A stretch of 64,000 nucleotides of DNA, taken from CAVSJA01 sp963728145 (lineage in GTDB: Bacteria > Bacteroidota > Bacteroidia > Chitinophagales > Chitinophagaceae). The position numbers were made by a program, and so were the translations under genes. Positions 1 to 8,283 of this stretch are shown piece by piece; positions within the stretch are counted from its first letter, which is position 1, and each line of letters opens with the position of its first letter. Under the pieces are notes generated by a model. It saw only the letters and a program-made list of their open reading frames with translations. It was not told where the DNA came from and ran no database searches. The stretch is from positions 124,001 through 188,000 of the forward strand of contig CAVSJA010000001.1 of assembly GCA_963728145.1 (NCBI GenBank), given 5' to 3'.

Positions 1-77
1 TTGATTGGTATAAACAGGAAACGTCCGACCAAGCGCAATTTACCTATCAACAAATCAAAGAATATCTTTCCTTATGA
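1..77 (+). CDS. C-terminal tail of a probable CDP-glucose 4,6-dehydratase (partial)
   Basis: An open frame beginning at base 3 runs to the TGA at 75-77 and encodes 24 residues ending FTYQQIKEYLSL. The gene enters from the left edge. Its stop overlaps the ATG of the next gene (ATGA), so the two are translationally coupled. The W-Y-K start and the FT-QQI-EYL ending resemble the C-terminus of CDP-glucose 4,6-dehydratases (RfbG), and the following RmlC-type epimerase, C-methyltransferase and NAD-epimerase genes fit a CDP-sugar pathway. The assignment rests on a short tail plus context, so another sugar dehydratase remains possible. Confidence 0.45.
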   Translation, partial: DWYKQETSDQAQFTYQQIKEYLSL

Positions 78-619
78 TCTTTACCCAAACCAGTTTGAAA
101 GGCAGTTATGTTATTGACCCAACTGTTAGCACGGATGACAGAGGATGGTTTGGAAGGTTTTATTGTAGGAAAGATTTCGGGGAAATTGGACACGATAAAG
201 AATGGGTGCAAATGAACCATTCGTCTACAATTAAGAAAGGTACAATCAGGGGGATGCATTTCCAGGTTCATCCATTTCGCGAAATAAAAATGGTGAAGTG
301 TGTTGCAGGAAAAATATTTGATGTAATAATAGATCTCCGAAAAGGATCCCCAACATTTTTAAAATGGTTTGCTCAGGAACTTTCAACAGAAAACAGAAAG
401 ATGCTTTATATACCGGAGGGATTTGCGCACGGGTTTCAAACACTGACGGACAATTGTGATCTGATATATCTACATTCGGAATACTATGTACCAAATTCCG
501 AAGCTGGTATCAGGCACGACGACTCTACAATTGGAATTCAATGGCCGCTTTCTGTATCTTCTCTTTCAGAACGCGATCAAAGTCATCCTTACCTTGATGA
601 AAACTTTAAAGGTATTTAG
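74..619 (+). CDS. dTDP-4-dehydrorhamnose 3,5-epimerase family protein (RmlC-like)
   Basis: A 181-residue cupin of the RmlC family, which epimerises a 4-keto-6-deoxy nucleotide sugar. RGMHFQ at residues 59-64 carries the family's catalytic histidine (H62), and PEGFAHGF at 114-121 followed by Y132 matches the conserved active-site half. Length is normal for the family. It overlaps the upstream dehydratase tail by four bases and lies 2 bases before a sugar C-methyltransferase. That setting suggests the true substrate may be a CDP-4-keto sugar rather than dTDP-4-keto-6-deoxyglucose, so no rfbC symbol is given. The family call is secure; the substrate is inferred. Confidence 0.85.
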   Translation: MIFTQTSLKGSYVIDPTVSTDDRGWFGRFYCRKDFGEIGHDKEWVQMNHSSTIKKGTIRGMHFQVHPFREIKMVKCVAGKIFDVIIDLRKGSPTFLKWFAQELSTENRKMLYIPEGFAHGFQTLTDNCDLIYLHSEYYVPNSEAGIRHDDSTIGIQWPLSVSSLSERDQSHPYLDENFKGI

Positions 620-621
620 AT

Positions 622-1848
622 ATGAAATGCAGGTTTTGCAAGACTGATCTGGAACATGTGTTTATTGACCTGGTCAATTCACCACCATCAAATTCCTTTT
701 TGAATTCAGAACAACTCAATGAACCGGAGATATTTTATCCATTGAAGGTGTTCACCTGCCACGAATGTTTTCTTGTCCAAATTGATGAATACAAAAAGTC
801 AGACGAAATCTTCAGCAACGACTATGTCTATTTTTCCTCCTATTCGACGAGCTGGTTGGATCATTCCAAGCATTATACGGACCTGATGGCACAACGCTTC
901 AAATTGAATGAGAAGTCAAAAGTGATAGAAATCGCTTCAAACGATGGTTATCTTTTGCAGTACTTCGTTGAAAAGAAGATCCCTGTACTTGGGATAGAAC
1001 CCACAGCAAATACTGCCGAGGTTGCAAGAAAAAAGGGAATCGAAACAATCACAGATTTTTTCGGAGTACGCCTCGCTAATGCGCTGGCCGCAGGTAATAC
1101 AAAAGCCGACCTACTGCTAGGAAATAATGTTCTGGCTCATGTGCCAGATATAGTGGACTTTGTAGGTGGGATGAAGACCATTTTAAAAACATCAGGAGTA
1201 ATAACTATGGAGTTTCCGCATCTGATGCAATTAGTGGACAATAACCAGTTTGATACTATTTATCACGAACATTTTTCGTATCTCTCATTTCACACGGTGA
1301 TAAAGATATTTGAATCGAAGGGTTTGAAATTATTTGATGTGGAAGAAATGCCAACTCATGGGGGGTCATTACGGATTTATGCCTGTCATAAGGAAGACAA
1401 TGAAAAGGATGTGACGGAGAATGTGGCAGCACTCCTGAAGAAAGAGGAAGACAAAGGAATGACCAGTCTCGAATACTATGATAACTTCCAGCAAAAAGCA
1501 TTAAGAGTAAAGCTGGATCTTACCGAGTTCTTAACGCTTCAAAAACGGGCTGGAAAGAGTATCGCCGCTTATGGAGCAGCTGCCAAGGGGAATACCTTAC
1601 TCAACTATTGCGGTATCAAGAACGATCTTATTTCTTATGTTGTTGATGCCAACCCTCATAAAAAAGGGAAATGGTTGCCTGCAAGTCATATCCCTGTTGT
1701 TGATGAAGAACTATTGAAGGATGATAAGCCCGACTTTATAATTATCCTTCCATGGAATTTGAAAGATGAGATCACCAACCAATTAAGTTATATTAAGGAA
1801 TGGGACGGGAAATTTGTGATCGCGATTCCCGAACTAACCGTGATTTAA
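622..1848 (+). CDS. Nucleotide-sugar C-methyltransferase family protein
   Basis: A 408-residue SAM-dependent methyltransferase with the three-part build of NDP-hexose C-methyltransferases such as TylC3 and NovU. The N-terminal zinc-binding part has cysteine pairs C3/C6 and C46/C49. A Rossmann methyltransferase domain carries the SAM motif VIEIASNDGYL near residues 94-104. The C-terminal domain carries YGAAAKGNTLLNY near 315-327. These enzymes add a methyl branch to a 4-keto sugar carbon. It follows the epimerase by 2 bases and is followed by an NAD-epimerase, so the operon probably makes a branched deoxysugar for a surface glycan. Confidence 0.85.
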   Translation: MKCRFCKTDLEHVFIDLVNSPPSNSFLNSEQLNEPEIFYPLKVFTCHECFLVQIDEYKKSDEIFSNDYVYFSSYSTSWLDHSKHYTDLMAQRFKLNEKSKVIEIASNDGYLLQYFVEKKIPVLGIEPTANTAEVARKKGIETITDFFGVRLANALAAGNTKADLLLGNNVLAHVPDIVDFVGGMKTILKTSGVITMEFPHLMQLVDNNQFDTIYHEHFSYLSFHTVIKIFESKGLKLFDVEEMPTHGGSLRIYACHKEDNEKDVTENVAALLKKEEDKGMTSLEYYDNFQQKALRVKLDLTEFLTLQKRAGKSIAAYGAAAKGNTLLNYCGIKNDLISYVVDANPHKKGKWLPASHIPVVDEELLKDDKPDFIIILPWNLKDEITNQLSYIKEWDGKFVIAIPELTVI

Positions 1849-1853
1849 TCAGT

Positions 1854-2708
1854 ATGAAAAAGATCCTCGTTACAGGTGCAACAGGGTTTGTAGGAAATTA
1901 CGTGATAGCTGAATTGCTCAAAACCTCACATAAGATAATAGCAAGTTCATCGAATATTGCTAACGCAAAAGAGGCTGAATGGTTTGATCGCGTAACCTAT
2001 ATTCCATTTGATCTCTCCAATTTTGATCCTTCAAATAACTACTATGAGTTCTTTCAATCGCCAGAGATGATGATCCACCTGGCTTGGGAAGGATTACCTA
2101 ATTATAATTCCAATTTTCATCTCACGGCTAATCTTCCCAGGCATAGCGCATTGCTTGAGAACCTGATTAAAAACGGACTAAAGGATTTAACTGTAACCGG
2201 CACCTGCCTTGAATATGGATTCCTGGAAGGAAAACTGAATGAATTAATGCCTGCAAATCCGTCCAATCCGTACGCTATTGCAAAAAATTCTTTAAGGGTA
2301 TATTTGGAAGCCATAAAAGAAAAAAAACCATTTGAATTGAAATGGGTCAGGTTATTTTATATGTATGGGAAAGGTCAAAATCCCAACTCATTATTATCCC
2401 AACTTGACAGTGCACTTGCAAAAGGAGAGGAGAGTTTTAATATGAGTAAGGGCGAGCAGGTACGCGACTATTTGCCTGTAGAAAAGGTCGCTGAATATAT
2501 TGTTAGGATAGCGCTGCAAAATTATATCACTGGGATAATCAACTGTAGCAGTGGAGTTCCAATTAAAGTGAAGTCATTCGTCGAAGACTATCTAGGGAAG
2601 AACGGGAAGAAAATAGCGCTGAACCTTGGCTATTATCCTTATGCCAGTTATGAACCAATGGAGTTTTGGGGTGATAATTCAAAACTCAACAGTATTCTAA
2701 ACGGTTAG
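1854..2708 (+). CDS. NAD(P)-dependent sugar epimerase/dehydratase
   Basis: A 284-residue extended-SDR protein. The start at 1854 is preferred over one 54 bases upstream because MKKILVTGATGFVG places the nucleotide-binding GxxGxxG (G8, G11, G14) at the expected N-terminal spot and avoids overlap with the methyltransferase gene. The catalytic pair Y140 and K144 is visible in PYAIAK. It is probably the reductase or epimerase that finishes the branched sugar made by the three upstream genes. The last codons overlap the convergent gene on the other strand by four bases. Confidence 0.85.
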   Translation: MKKILVTGATGFVGNYVIAELLKTSHKIIASSSNIANAKEAEWFDRVTYIPFDLSNFDPSNNYYEFFQSPEMMIHLAWEGLPNYNSNFHLTANLPRHSALLENLIKNGLKDLTVTGTCLEYGFLEGKLNELMPANPSNPYAIAKNSLRVYLEAIKEKKPFELKWVRLFYMYGKGQNPNSLLSQLDSALAKGEESFNMSKGEQVRDYLPVEKVAEYIVRIALQNYITGIINCSSGVPIKVKSFVEDYLGKNGKKIALNLGYYPYASYEPMEFWGDNSKLNSILNG

Positions 2709-3457
2709 GGAATTTCGATACCTGAATATTTGTAGATCTTATTCTTCAATCTTCGCCACCAATTCGTGATCTCAGGCGGATCGCTCTCGATATCTTTTTC
2801 TTCTACTTTTCCTGAATATAAATGAAAGGGCTTTTCGATTTTCGCTTTTTCAAAAACCACGACGCTGTCGTAAAAATGAATGGAGTGGGTTGTTCGGGTA
2901 AAATCTGAGATCCTGAAGCGTTTCTGTTGTGAATGCCATGCATTCAATTGGTCGATTAATTTCTTAGTGTACTCAATAAAAGAATTGCTTCTACGATAAC
3001 CCCCTTCATAACTTGGCCAGTAACAAGTATGCAGGTCCTCGGCCAGGTAAACTCCATCTTCCGCAACCCAGTCATAAAGCTCTTCAAAGGTTATCCTCAG
3101 GTGATCCATCATATGACCACCATCATCGATCAGGATATCTATTTTTGGAATTTGCTTTTTTAGGTTTTGCAGAAAATTTCTGTCTTCCTGTGAACCAATG
3201 AAAATTTTCGTGAAGGAATTTTCAAAGCGTTTGCAAAGTGGATTTATATCGATTCCGATTATTTCACAGTTTTCGCCAAAATATTTTCGCCACATTTCCA
3301 GCGATCCTCCTTTATAAACGCCAATTTCAAGAATAGTTACTTTCTTATTACGAAACCTGCTGAAATGCCTGTCGTAGATACCAAAATAGTGTTGCCATTT
3401 ATGAATAATATTTCCGGTATGTTCATGAAATATGCGTTCCAGGTCGTTATTGTACAC
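2705..3457 (-). CDS. Class I SAM-dependent methyltransferase (MycE/CmcI-like)
   Basis: A 250-residue protein with a SAM-binding motif TILEIGVYKGGS at 41-52 and an acidic metal-type motif LIDDGGH near 109-115. It resembles the macrocin O-methyltransferase/cephalosporin-hydroxylase group, whose members methylate sugars or hydroxylated metabolites. It lies 4 bases downstream of the FkbM-type methyltransferase on the same strand, so the two are probably cotranscribed and act on the surface glycan. The exact acceptor cannot be read from the sequence. Confidence 0.7.
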   Translation of the reverse strand: MYNNDLERIFHEHTGNIIHKWQHYFGIYDRHFSRFRNKKVTILEIGVYKGGSLEMWRKYFGENCEIIGIDINPLCKRFENSFTKIFIGSQEDRNFLQNLKKQIPKIDILIDDGGHMMDHLRITFEELYDWVAEDGVYLAEDLHTCYWPSYEGGYRRSNSFIEYTKKLIDQLNAWHSQQKRFRISDFTRTTHSIHFYDSVVVFEKAKIEKPFHLYSGKVEEKDIESDPPEITNWWRRLKNKIYKYSGIEIP

Positions 3458-3461
3458 GTTG

Positions 3462-4283
3462 TTAATTTTTGAAACAGAAAATATTTAGTTGAATGTCGTA
3501 TTGCAATTCCTTTTTATCCCGGTAAAACGGAGTTGGATAATTGTGAGAGGCTTCTTTTATGTAATATGCAAACCCTGCTTCATGCAGGATGCGGAATATT
3601 TCGTTGAGTTCTCCGTTTTCTTCAAATTTCCCATGGTATTCAATAAATAGATTTTTTATTCGCGTAAGGTTGTCCTTGCAATCTTTGATCACCTCATATT
3701 CGGCTCCCTCTATATCAAGCTTGAGTAGATCTACCGGTTCATTGAGATATTCTTTCAACCTTATAGCCTCAATGCTTTTTACATTTGAAGTTAAGTCGCC
3801 TTTTACAATCTTGCTGCTTAAGGTGCCAGTTGAAGCAAAATTAATTCGCTTGTTTTCATTCCAAACAGCCTTGTTTACAATTGTAACATCCTTTAGTGCT
3901 AAGGTATTTGATTTTAGCAAGTCATAATTCGATTCGTCAGCTTCAAAAGCAAGGATTCTTGAAGCCGGGTAATTATTCTTTAAGTATAAAATGCTTAATC
4001 CAATATTTGCACCGCAATCAATAATATATGGATTAGGCGTATCAAATTTTATTTTATAAATCTCGTCGATGAAGATCTCTTTGAGACTGTATAACAATTC
4101 CTGGCCATTGGTGTAATTTACCTTTTGACCATGCAGGTTGTATTGAGTCGGTTTTTTATTTGTAGAGTATTTCAGATACCGAACCTTTAGCGCCGTCAGG
4201 CCGGCTTTTTTCAGGTCCTTGTTGGTGATCCTCTTTAATCTGTTCCCTGCATCAGTTAATATCCGTGAAAAAATAGTTCCCAT
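3462..4283 (-). CDS. FkbM family methyltransferase
   Basis: A 273-residue methyltransferase of the FkbM family. IIDCGANIG at 87-95 is the family's SAM-binding signature, and LLKLDIEGAE further on is the second conserved block. Members O-methylate sugars or polyketides, and they are common in polysaccharide clusters. The gene leads a two-gene unit with the methyltransferase downstream. No Shine-Dalgarno sequence is seen before its start, as usual in this phylum. Confidence 0.88.
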   Translation of the reverse strand: MGTIFSRILTDAGNRLKRITNKDLKKAGLTALKVRYLKYSTNKKPTQYNLHGQKVNYTNGQELLYSLKEIFIDEIYKIKFDTPNPYIIDCGANIGLSILYLKNNYPASRILAFEADESNYDLLKSNTLALKDVTIVNKAVWNENKRINFASTGTLSSKIVKGDLTSNVKSIEAIRLKEYLNEPVDLLKLDIEGAEYEVIKDCKDNLTRIKNLFIEYHGKFEENGELNEIFRILHEAGFAYYIKEASHNYPTPFYRDKKELQYDIQLNIFCFKN

Positions 4284-4404
4284 TTTTAGTTATGCATTTT
4301 TATTAATTTTCGCAAAATTGCGGTTTTTGGTTGAAACTTTGGAAGTTGAGTGATTATTCAGGAGAATTGAGCTATTAATCAATGGAATTGTAATTTTCTG
4401 ATGC

Positions 4405-5271
4405 ATGCCAAATAATGGGAACAATGCCGTTTCAGTTATTCACCTGATCTGGATGGACTATGGAATAGAATTGTTCAGGAGATTCCTGGAATCTTATATC
4501 AAATATCCCGCCGGGTATCCTCATGACCTCGTGCTTTTGTTCAATGGAGTTAATGATGTTCAGGAGACCAAACCTTATCTCGATTTGATCCTTGAAGCGG
4601 GAATCAAATTTCAAACGCATATCAACTACCACCGCGACCAGGATTTGCAGGCTTATTTCTGGGTCGCAGAAAGATTAAATACGCCCTATCTTCTTTATCT
4701 CAACAGTTATTCGGAGCTGTTGGAGCAAGGTTGGTTGGAAAAGTATATGAGGCATGTTAATAGTACGGATATTGGTATTATTGGCGCCAGCGGATCCTGG
4801 TTGAGTTATTATCGTACTATTATGAACAAAAATTCCTGGGGATGGGAAAGAGACAAGTCTTTTTCTCAAAACCTGGCCAAGTATAGAACGCTAATAAAAG
4901 CAATAGTATATTGGAAATGGATGTTTCCAGATTTTCCAAATCCTCATATCAGGACCAATGCCTTCCTGATTAGCCGCGATCTGATGCTTCAGATCAAATC
5001 GAGACCACTCGGATCAAAGAAATTTAAAGCTTACCTATTAGAAAGTGGAAGAAGGAGCATCACCAGGCAGGTGTTGAAGAAGGGATTACGGGTGATGGTG
5101 ATGGATAGAAATGGAATTCTTTTTAAACCCGAAGAATGGGACGAGGCAAAAGTTTTTTGGATCTCCGAACAGGAAAATCTCCTGGTTTCCGATAACCAAA
5201 CCCAGATATATGCAGGCTCAGACCCGTCAGAAAAACACGGGATGTCCTTCAACGCCTGGGGAATTAAGTAA
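4405..5271 (+). CDS. Putative glycosyltransferase-like protein
   Basis: A 288-residue soluble protein, not confidently recognised. The N-terminus (SVIHLIWMDYGIELFRRFL) followed by the strand LVLLFNG, and the later block YLLYLNSYSE, resemble the Rossmann-like GT-A core of family-2-type glycosyltransferases, with NSYSE where a DxD-type motif would lie. A second ATG four bases upstream is out of frame. It sits in the polysaccharide cluster between methyltransferase and glycosyltransferase genes, which supports a glycan role. The alternative is an uncharacterised conserved protein. Confidence 0.5.
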   Translation: MPNNGNNAVSVIHLIWMDYGIELFRRFLESYIKYPAGYPHDLVLLFNGVNDVQETKPYLDLILEAGIKFQTHINYHRDQDLQAYFWVAERLNTPYLLYLNSYSELLEQGWLEKYMRHVNSTDIGIIGASGSWLSYYRTIMNKNSWGWERDKSFSQNLAKYRTLIKAIVYWKWMFPDFPNPHIRTNAFLISRDLMLQIKSRPLGSKKFKAYLLESGRRSITRQVLKKGLRVMVMDRNGILFKPEEWDEAKVFWISEQENLLVSDNQTQIYAGSDPSEKHGMSFNAWGIK

Positions 5272-5411
5272 TTGAAATTAAGATTTTTGTGCTTACTTGG
5301 GATCCAAATAGGCGTTTCCCAGCTAAAAAATAAAAACTGTCTAAGTGTTTTCACACATGAAGGGCAGAAGTCAGAGAAAAGAATTTTTTTACATTTGAAA
5401 AAAATAAAATT

Positions 5412-5891
5412 ATGCGTAGCTCCTACCTTATAACATTATTGCTATTTGTGGTGTTAGCAACCGGCTGTCAAAAAGAAGAAGATCCACCACCAGATCCAAC
5501 CAAAGAAGAAATGCTTTTGAATAAGTCATGGAGCGCCTCGGAAGTTACTTTTGTTTCGGATAATGCTTTGCGTTATTACAAGCGAGGCGGCAGTTCCAAT
5601 ACATGGGACTTTACTCATGACATAATTTCATTCAAGACTGGTGGAACAGGTACCTACCAGAATCTTCAAAACAGCGTATTCAATATCACCTGGCAATTCA
5701 TAGATGCAGCAAAGACCAGGATCAGATATACCATTTATGATTATGATAAAGGGATAAGAAAGCCTGGTACCAACCTGGTGGTTAATTGGGAAAATGTGGT
5801 GATTACGGCAGCGTCCATCTCATATTCGGAAATTTATACCAACAGTGATAATAAATCCGTTATCTCAGCATCAACCAGGGGGACTCTTTGA
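5412..5891 (+). CDS. Lipoprotein of unknown function, tandem copy 1
   Basis: A 159-residue lipoprotein precursor. A short hydrophobic signal ends in the lipobox LATGC (cysteine near residue 19), followed by a Pro/Asp/Glu-rich linker and a single domain with shared blocks NKSWSASEVTFVS, YYKRGGSSNTWDF and IYTNSDNKS. The next gene is a clear paralog. A perfect -7 match TACATTTG at 5390-5397 lies just upstream, though no matching -33 element was found. Function is not recognised; the mature part looks like a small beta-rich domain of about 120 residues. Confidence 0.8.
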   Translation: MRSSYLITLLLFVVLATGCQKEEDPPPDPTKEEMLLNKSWSASEVTFVSDNALRYYKRGGSSNTWDFTHDIISFKTGGTGTYQNLQNSVFNITWQFIDAAKTRIRYTIYDYDKGIRKPGTNLVVNWENVVITAASISYSEIYTNSDNKSVISASTRGTL

Positions 5892-5917
5892 TAAAACTAT
5901 CATAAAACAATATTGCA

Positions 5918-5943
5918 GGAGGCATTTTTGCCTCCTTTTTTTT
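5918..5943 (+). terminator. Rho-independent terminator
   Basis: Perfect 7-bp stem GGAGGCA (5918-5924) / TGCCTCC (5929-5935) with a four-base loop, followed by a run of eight T. It lies 27 bases after the stop of the first lipoprotein gene. Confidence 0.85.
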
Positions 5944-5975
5944 AGTTTGAACGCCACTTTTCTAAAACGCTCTTT

Positions 5976-6467
5976 ATGATAAAAACCCCGCTTGCCATTT
6001 TATTCTTTTTTCTTATTCACCCTTCTTCCTGCGGAAAGAAGAATAATAAACAAGATGAGCCAAATAAGTTCAGCGATCCAGCTGAATTATTAATTAATAA
6101 AGCCTGGCGCGTTTCTGAATTAACCTTTGTCTCGCACGATGAATTGTTTTATTATAAGCGAGGCGGATCCCGGAATACGTGGGACTTTACTTATGATGTT
6201 ATTACATTTAACGCAGACGGAACCGGTTCCTATGCCAATCTCAAGGAAAGTACTTTTCAAATCAAATGGCAATTCATGGACGAGGGAAAAACAAAATTAC
6301 GATACACCATATTGGACTATGATATGGGCGTGAAAGGATCCGGCGTGAATCTCGTAGTAAATTGGGAAAATGTATTTTTAAGCCCGAAAACGCTCCACTA
6401 TGCGGAAATTTATACGAACAGTGATGGTAATTCAATTATTTCTTCAGGGACAAGGGTTAGTTTGTAA
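5976..6467 (+). CDS. Lipoprotein of unknown function, tandem copy 2
   Basis: A 163-residue lipoprotein precursor, paralogous along its whole length to the preceding gene (shared WR/WSASELTFVS-type, YYKRGGS-NTWDFT, LRYTI-DYD-G and EIYTNSD blocks). The signal ends at HPSSC, a looser lipobox than in copy 1. The pair arose by tandem duplication and each copy has its own terminator. The function is unknown. Confidence 0.78.
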   Translation: MIKTPLAILFFFLIHPSSCGKKNNKQDEPNKFSDPAELLINKAWRVSELTFVSHDELFYYKRGGSRNTWDFTYDVITFNADGTGSYANLKESTFQIKWQFMDEGKTKLRYTILDYDMGVKGSGVNLVVNWENVFLSPKTLHYAEIYTNSDGNSIISSGTRVSL

Positions 6468-6492
6468 ATTTGCGACCATATTAATTTTTTAG

Positions 6493-6526
6493 CAGGGGGC
6501 AATTCGATAATGCCTCCTGTTTTTTT
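6493..6526 (+). terminator. Rho-independent terminator
   Basis: Stem CAGGGGGCA (6493-6501) / TGCCTCCTG (6511-6519) with one G-T pair, then seven T. It ends the second lipoprotein gene and resembles the terminator of copy 1, so gene and terminator were probably duplicated together. It also argues against a start at 6510 for the next gene. Confidence 0.8.
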
Positions 6527-6539
6527 GGCGCCTGGTTTT

Positions 6540-7523
6540 ATGAAGTACAGCATCATTTTGCCCGTTAGAAATGGGGGTTCCCACGTTAAAGAATGCATTT
6601 CGAGCATTCTTGCGCAGACTTTGCCGGGGTTTAATCTTCACGTGCTGGATAATTGCAGCACTGATGGAACCTCGGAATGGCTATTGTCGTTGAAAGATGA
6701 GCGGATTAAAGTCTATCCTTCCGACAAACCTCTTTCAATTGTCGAAAACTGGAGCCGGATACTCAAACTTGAAAAAAACGAGTTCGTTACACTAATTGGT
6801 CATGATGATTTACTGAAACCGGATTATCTCGCAAGCATGGATGAATTGATTCAAAAGCATCCAAAAGCAAGTCTATACCAAACGCACTTTGAATATATCG
6901 ATGGAGGCGGAAAATTTGTCCGCAACTGTTTGCCAATGGATGAAATCCAGTATGGCCATGAGTTCCTCGCAAGCCACATGACGCATACATTGGATAGCAT
7001 GGGTTCCGGATATATGATGCGCTCGAGTGATTATGATCGAATTGGCGGTATTCCGACACACTATCCGAATCTCTTGTATGCAGATTATGAATTGTGGACA
7101 AGACTATCCCTTATTTCATACAAGGCGACAAGCCAGAAGAGTGGGTTTTTGTACCGGGTACATCAAAGCGTTTCAAAAACCACCAACGTGATCCTGTATC
7201 AGGAAGCATTCCTCAAATATGTTGATTTTATTGCTGACTTAATGAAGACGAATAACGAGGTAAGAGACGTGGTCGAAAAGTATGGGAATACATTATTACT
7301 TTTCTACTGCCAAAGTCTTTCACATCGTCTTTTAAAGATGCCGAAAGACAAACGTTCGATCAAGGTGCAGGATTTCATTGAAAAATGTACTGTAGCTGCA
7401 AAGAAACTTGGATTAGAAAATCAATTCAAACCAGGAAAAGTGTTCAAAATAGAAATAGCAAGATTGATCGACAATAATGCCTGGAGCAGATATTTGTTTC
7501 AAGCCTATAAGGGAATCAAATAA
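6540..7523 (+). CDS. Glycosyltransferase family 2
   Basis: A 327-residue GT-A glycosyltransferase. MKYSIILPVRNGG at the N-terminus, DNCSTDGT about 30 residues later and GHDDLLKPDYL near residue 85 are the classic family-2 nucleotide-sugar binding blocks. A start at 6510 would place ten extra residues inside the upstream terminator, so the ATG at 6540 is chosen. It is followed 8 bases later by a methyltransferase gene. It probably adds one sugar to the surface polysaccharide. Confidence 0.88.
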   Translation: MKYSIILPVRNGGSHVKECISSILAQTLPGFNLHVLDNCSTDGTSEWLLSLKDERIKVYPSDKPLSIVENWSRILKLEKNEFVTLIGHDDLLKPDYLASMDELIQKHPKASLYQTHFEYIDGGGKFVRNCLPMDEIQYGHEFLASHMTHTLDSMGSGYMMRSSDYDRIGGIPTHYPNLLYADYELWTRLSLISYKATSQKSGFLYRVHQSVSKTTNVILYQEAFLKYVDFIADLMKTNNEVRDVVEKYGNTLLLFYCQSLSHRLLKMPKDKRSIKVQDFIEKCTVAAKKLGLENQFKPGKVFKIEIARLIDNNAWSRYLFQAYKGIK

Positions 7524-7531
7524 TTTAGCGG

Positions 7532-8266
7532 ATGAACAGGGAATGGAAGACATTCGGAAAGAAAAATCCTTATTATGGTGTTTGCACTTCTGAAGAATTT
7601 AAAAATGCCAATCTTTCTGAAGAAACCCTGAAGTCATTTTTCACTAGCGGCGAAGAACATATCGGAAGGGTGGTTGAAACGATTCGAACAAAATTGGACC
7701 CTCAATTTGCACCTGGCTATACGATGGATTTTGGATGCGGTGTCGGAAGGCTTTTGATTCCATTGTCTAAGCTGAGCAAAATTGTGGATGGACTCGATAT
7801 TTCGCAGGGCATGCTTGCTGAAGCGAAGCGTAATCTTGATAAACTGGGAATCAAAAATGTAAACCTGATCGAATCCTCCAGGCTTTCGAATATCGCCAAT
7901 GAAAAGTATGATTTTGTACATTCCTTTATCGTATTTCAACATATTACCGTCAAAAATGGCATGAATATTTTTGAACAGGTGTTGGATACCTTGAAAAAGG
8001 GTGGGATAGGAGCCCTTCACTTTACTTATCGTGACTCCGCAGGACCTTTCAAAAGATTTAAGCGAAAATTGTTACGAATATCATTCTTCAATGCTGTAAA
8101 AAATCTCCTCAAAGGTGAATCGCTGAATACACCGAACATGTTGATGAGTGAATATTCAATTAACAAACTCCTTAATATTCTTCAGTCCAGGGGAATTCAA
8201 GCCACGATTGTCGAGTATACCAATCATAGCGGTTACCTTGGGATAATGCTTTTATTCAGAAAATAA
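7532..8266 (+). CDS. Class I SAM-dependent methyltransferase
   Basis: A 244-residue protein with the SAM motif MDFGCGVGRLL at 65-75, an acidic strand end GLDISQGML, and the post-motif block FDFVHSFIVFQHI-like (YDFVHSFIVF). It is the usual methyltransferase domain of the UbiE/Coq5-like fold. It is cotranscribed with the family-2 glycosyltransferase 8 bases upstream, which suggests a sugar or lipid-linked glycan acceptor. The acceptor itself is not readable. Confidence 0.8.
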   Translation: MNREWKTFGKKNPYYGVCTSEEFKNANLSEETLKSFFTSGEEHIGRVVETIRTKLDPQFAPGYTMDFGCGVGRLLIPLSKLSKIVDGLDISQGMLAEAKRNLDKLGIKNVNLIESSRLSNIANEKYDFVHSFIVFQHITVKNGMNIFEQVLDTLKKGGIGALHFTYRDSAGPFKRFKRKLLRISFFNAVKNLLKGESLNTPNMLMSEYSINKLLNILQSRGIQATIVEYTNHSGYLGIMLLFRK

Positions 8267-8283
8267 TTCCATCCGAACTTCAC

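Noticed and set aside
5390..5397. TACATTTG as a full promoter for the first lipoprotein
   Set aside because: The -7 match is exact, but no TTTG lies 19-21 bases upstream and the leader would be only about 8 bases; noted in the gene entry only.
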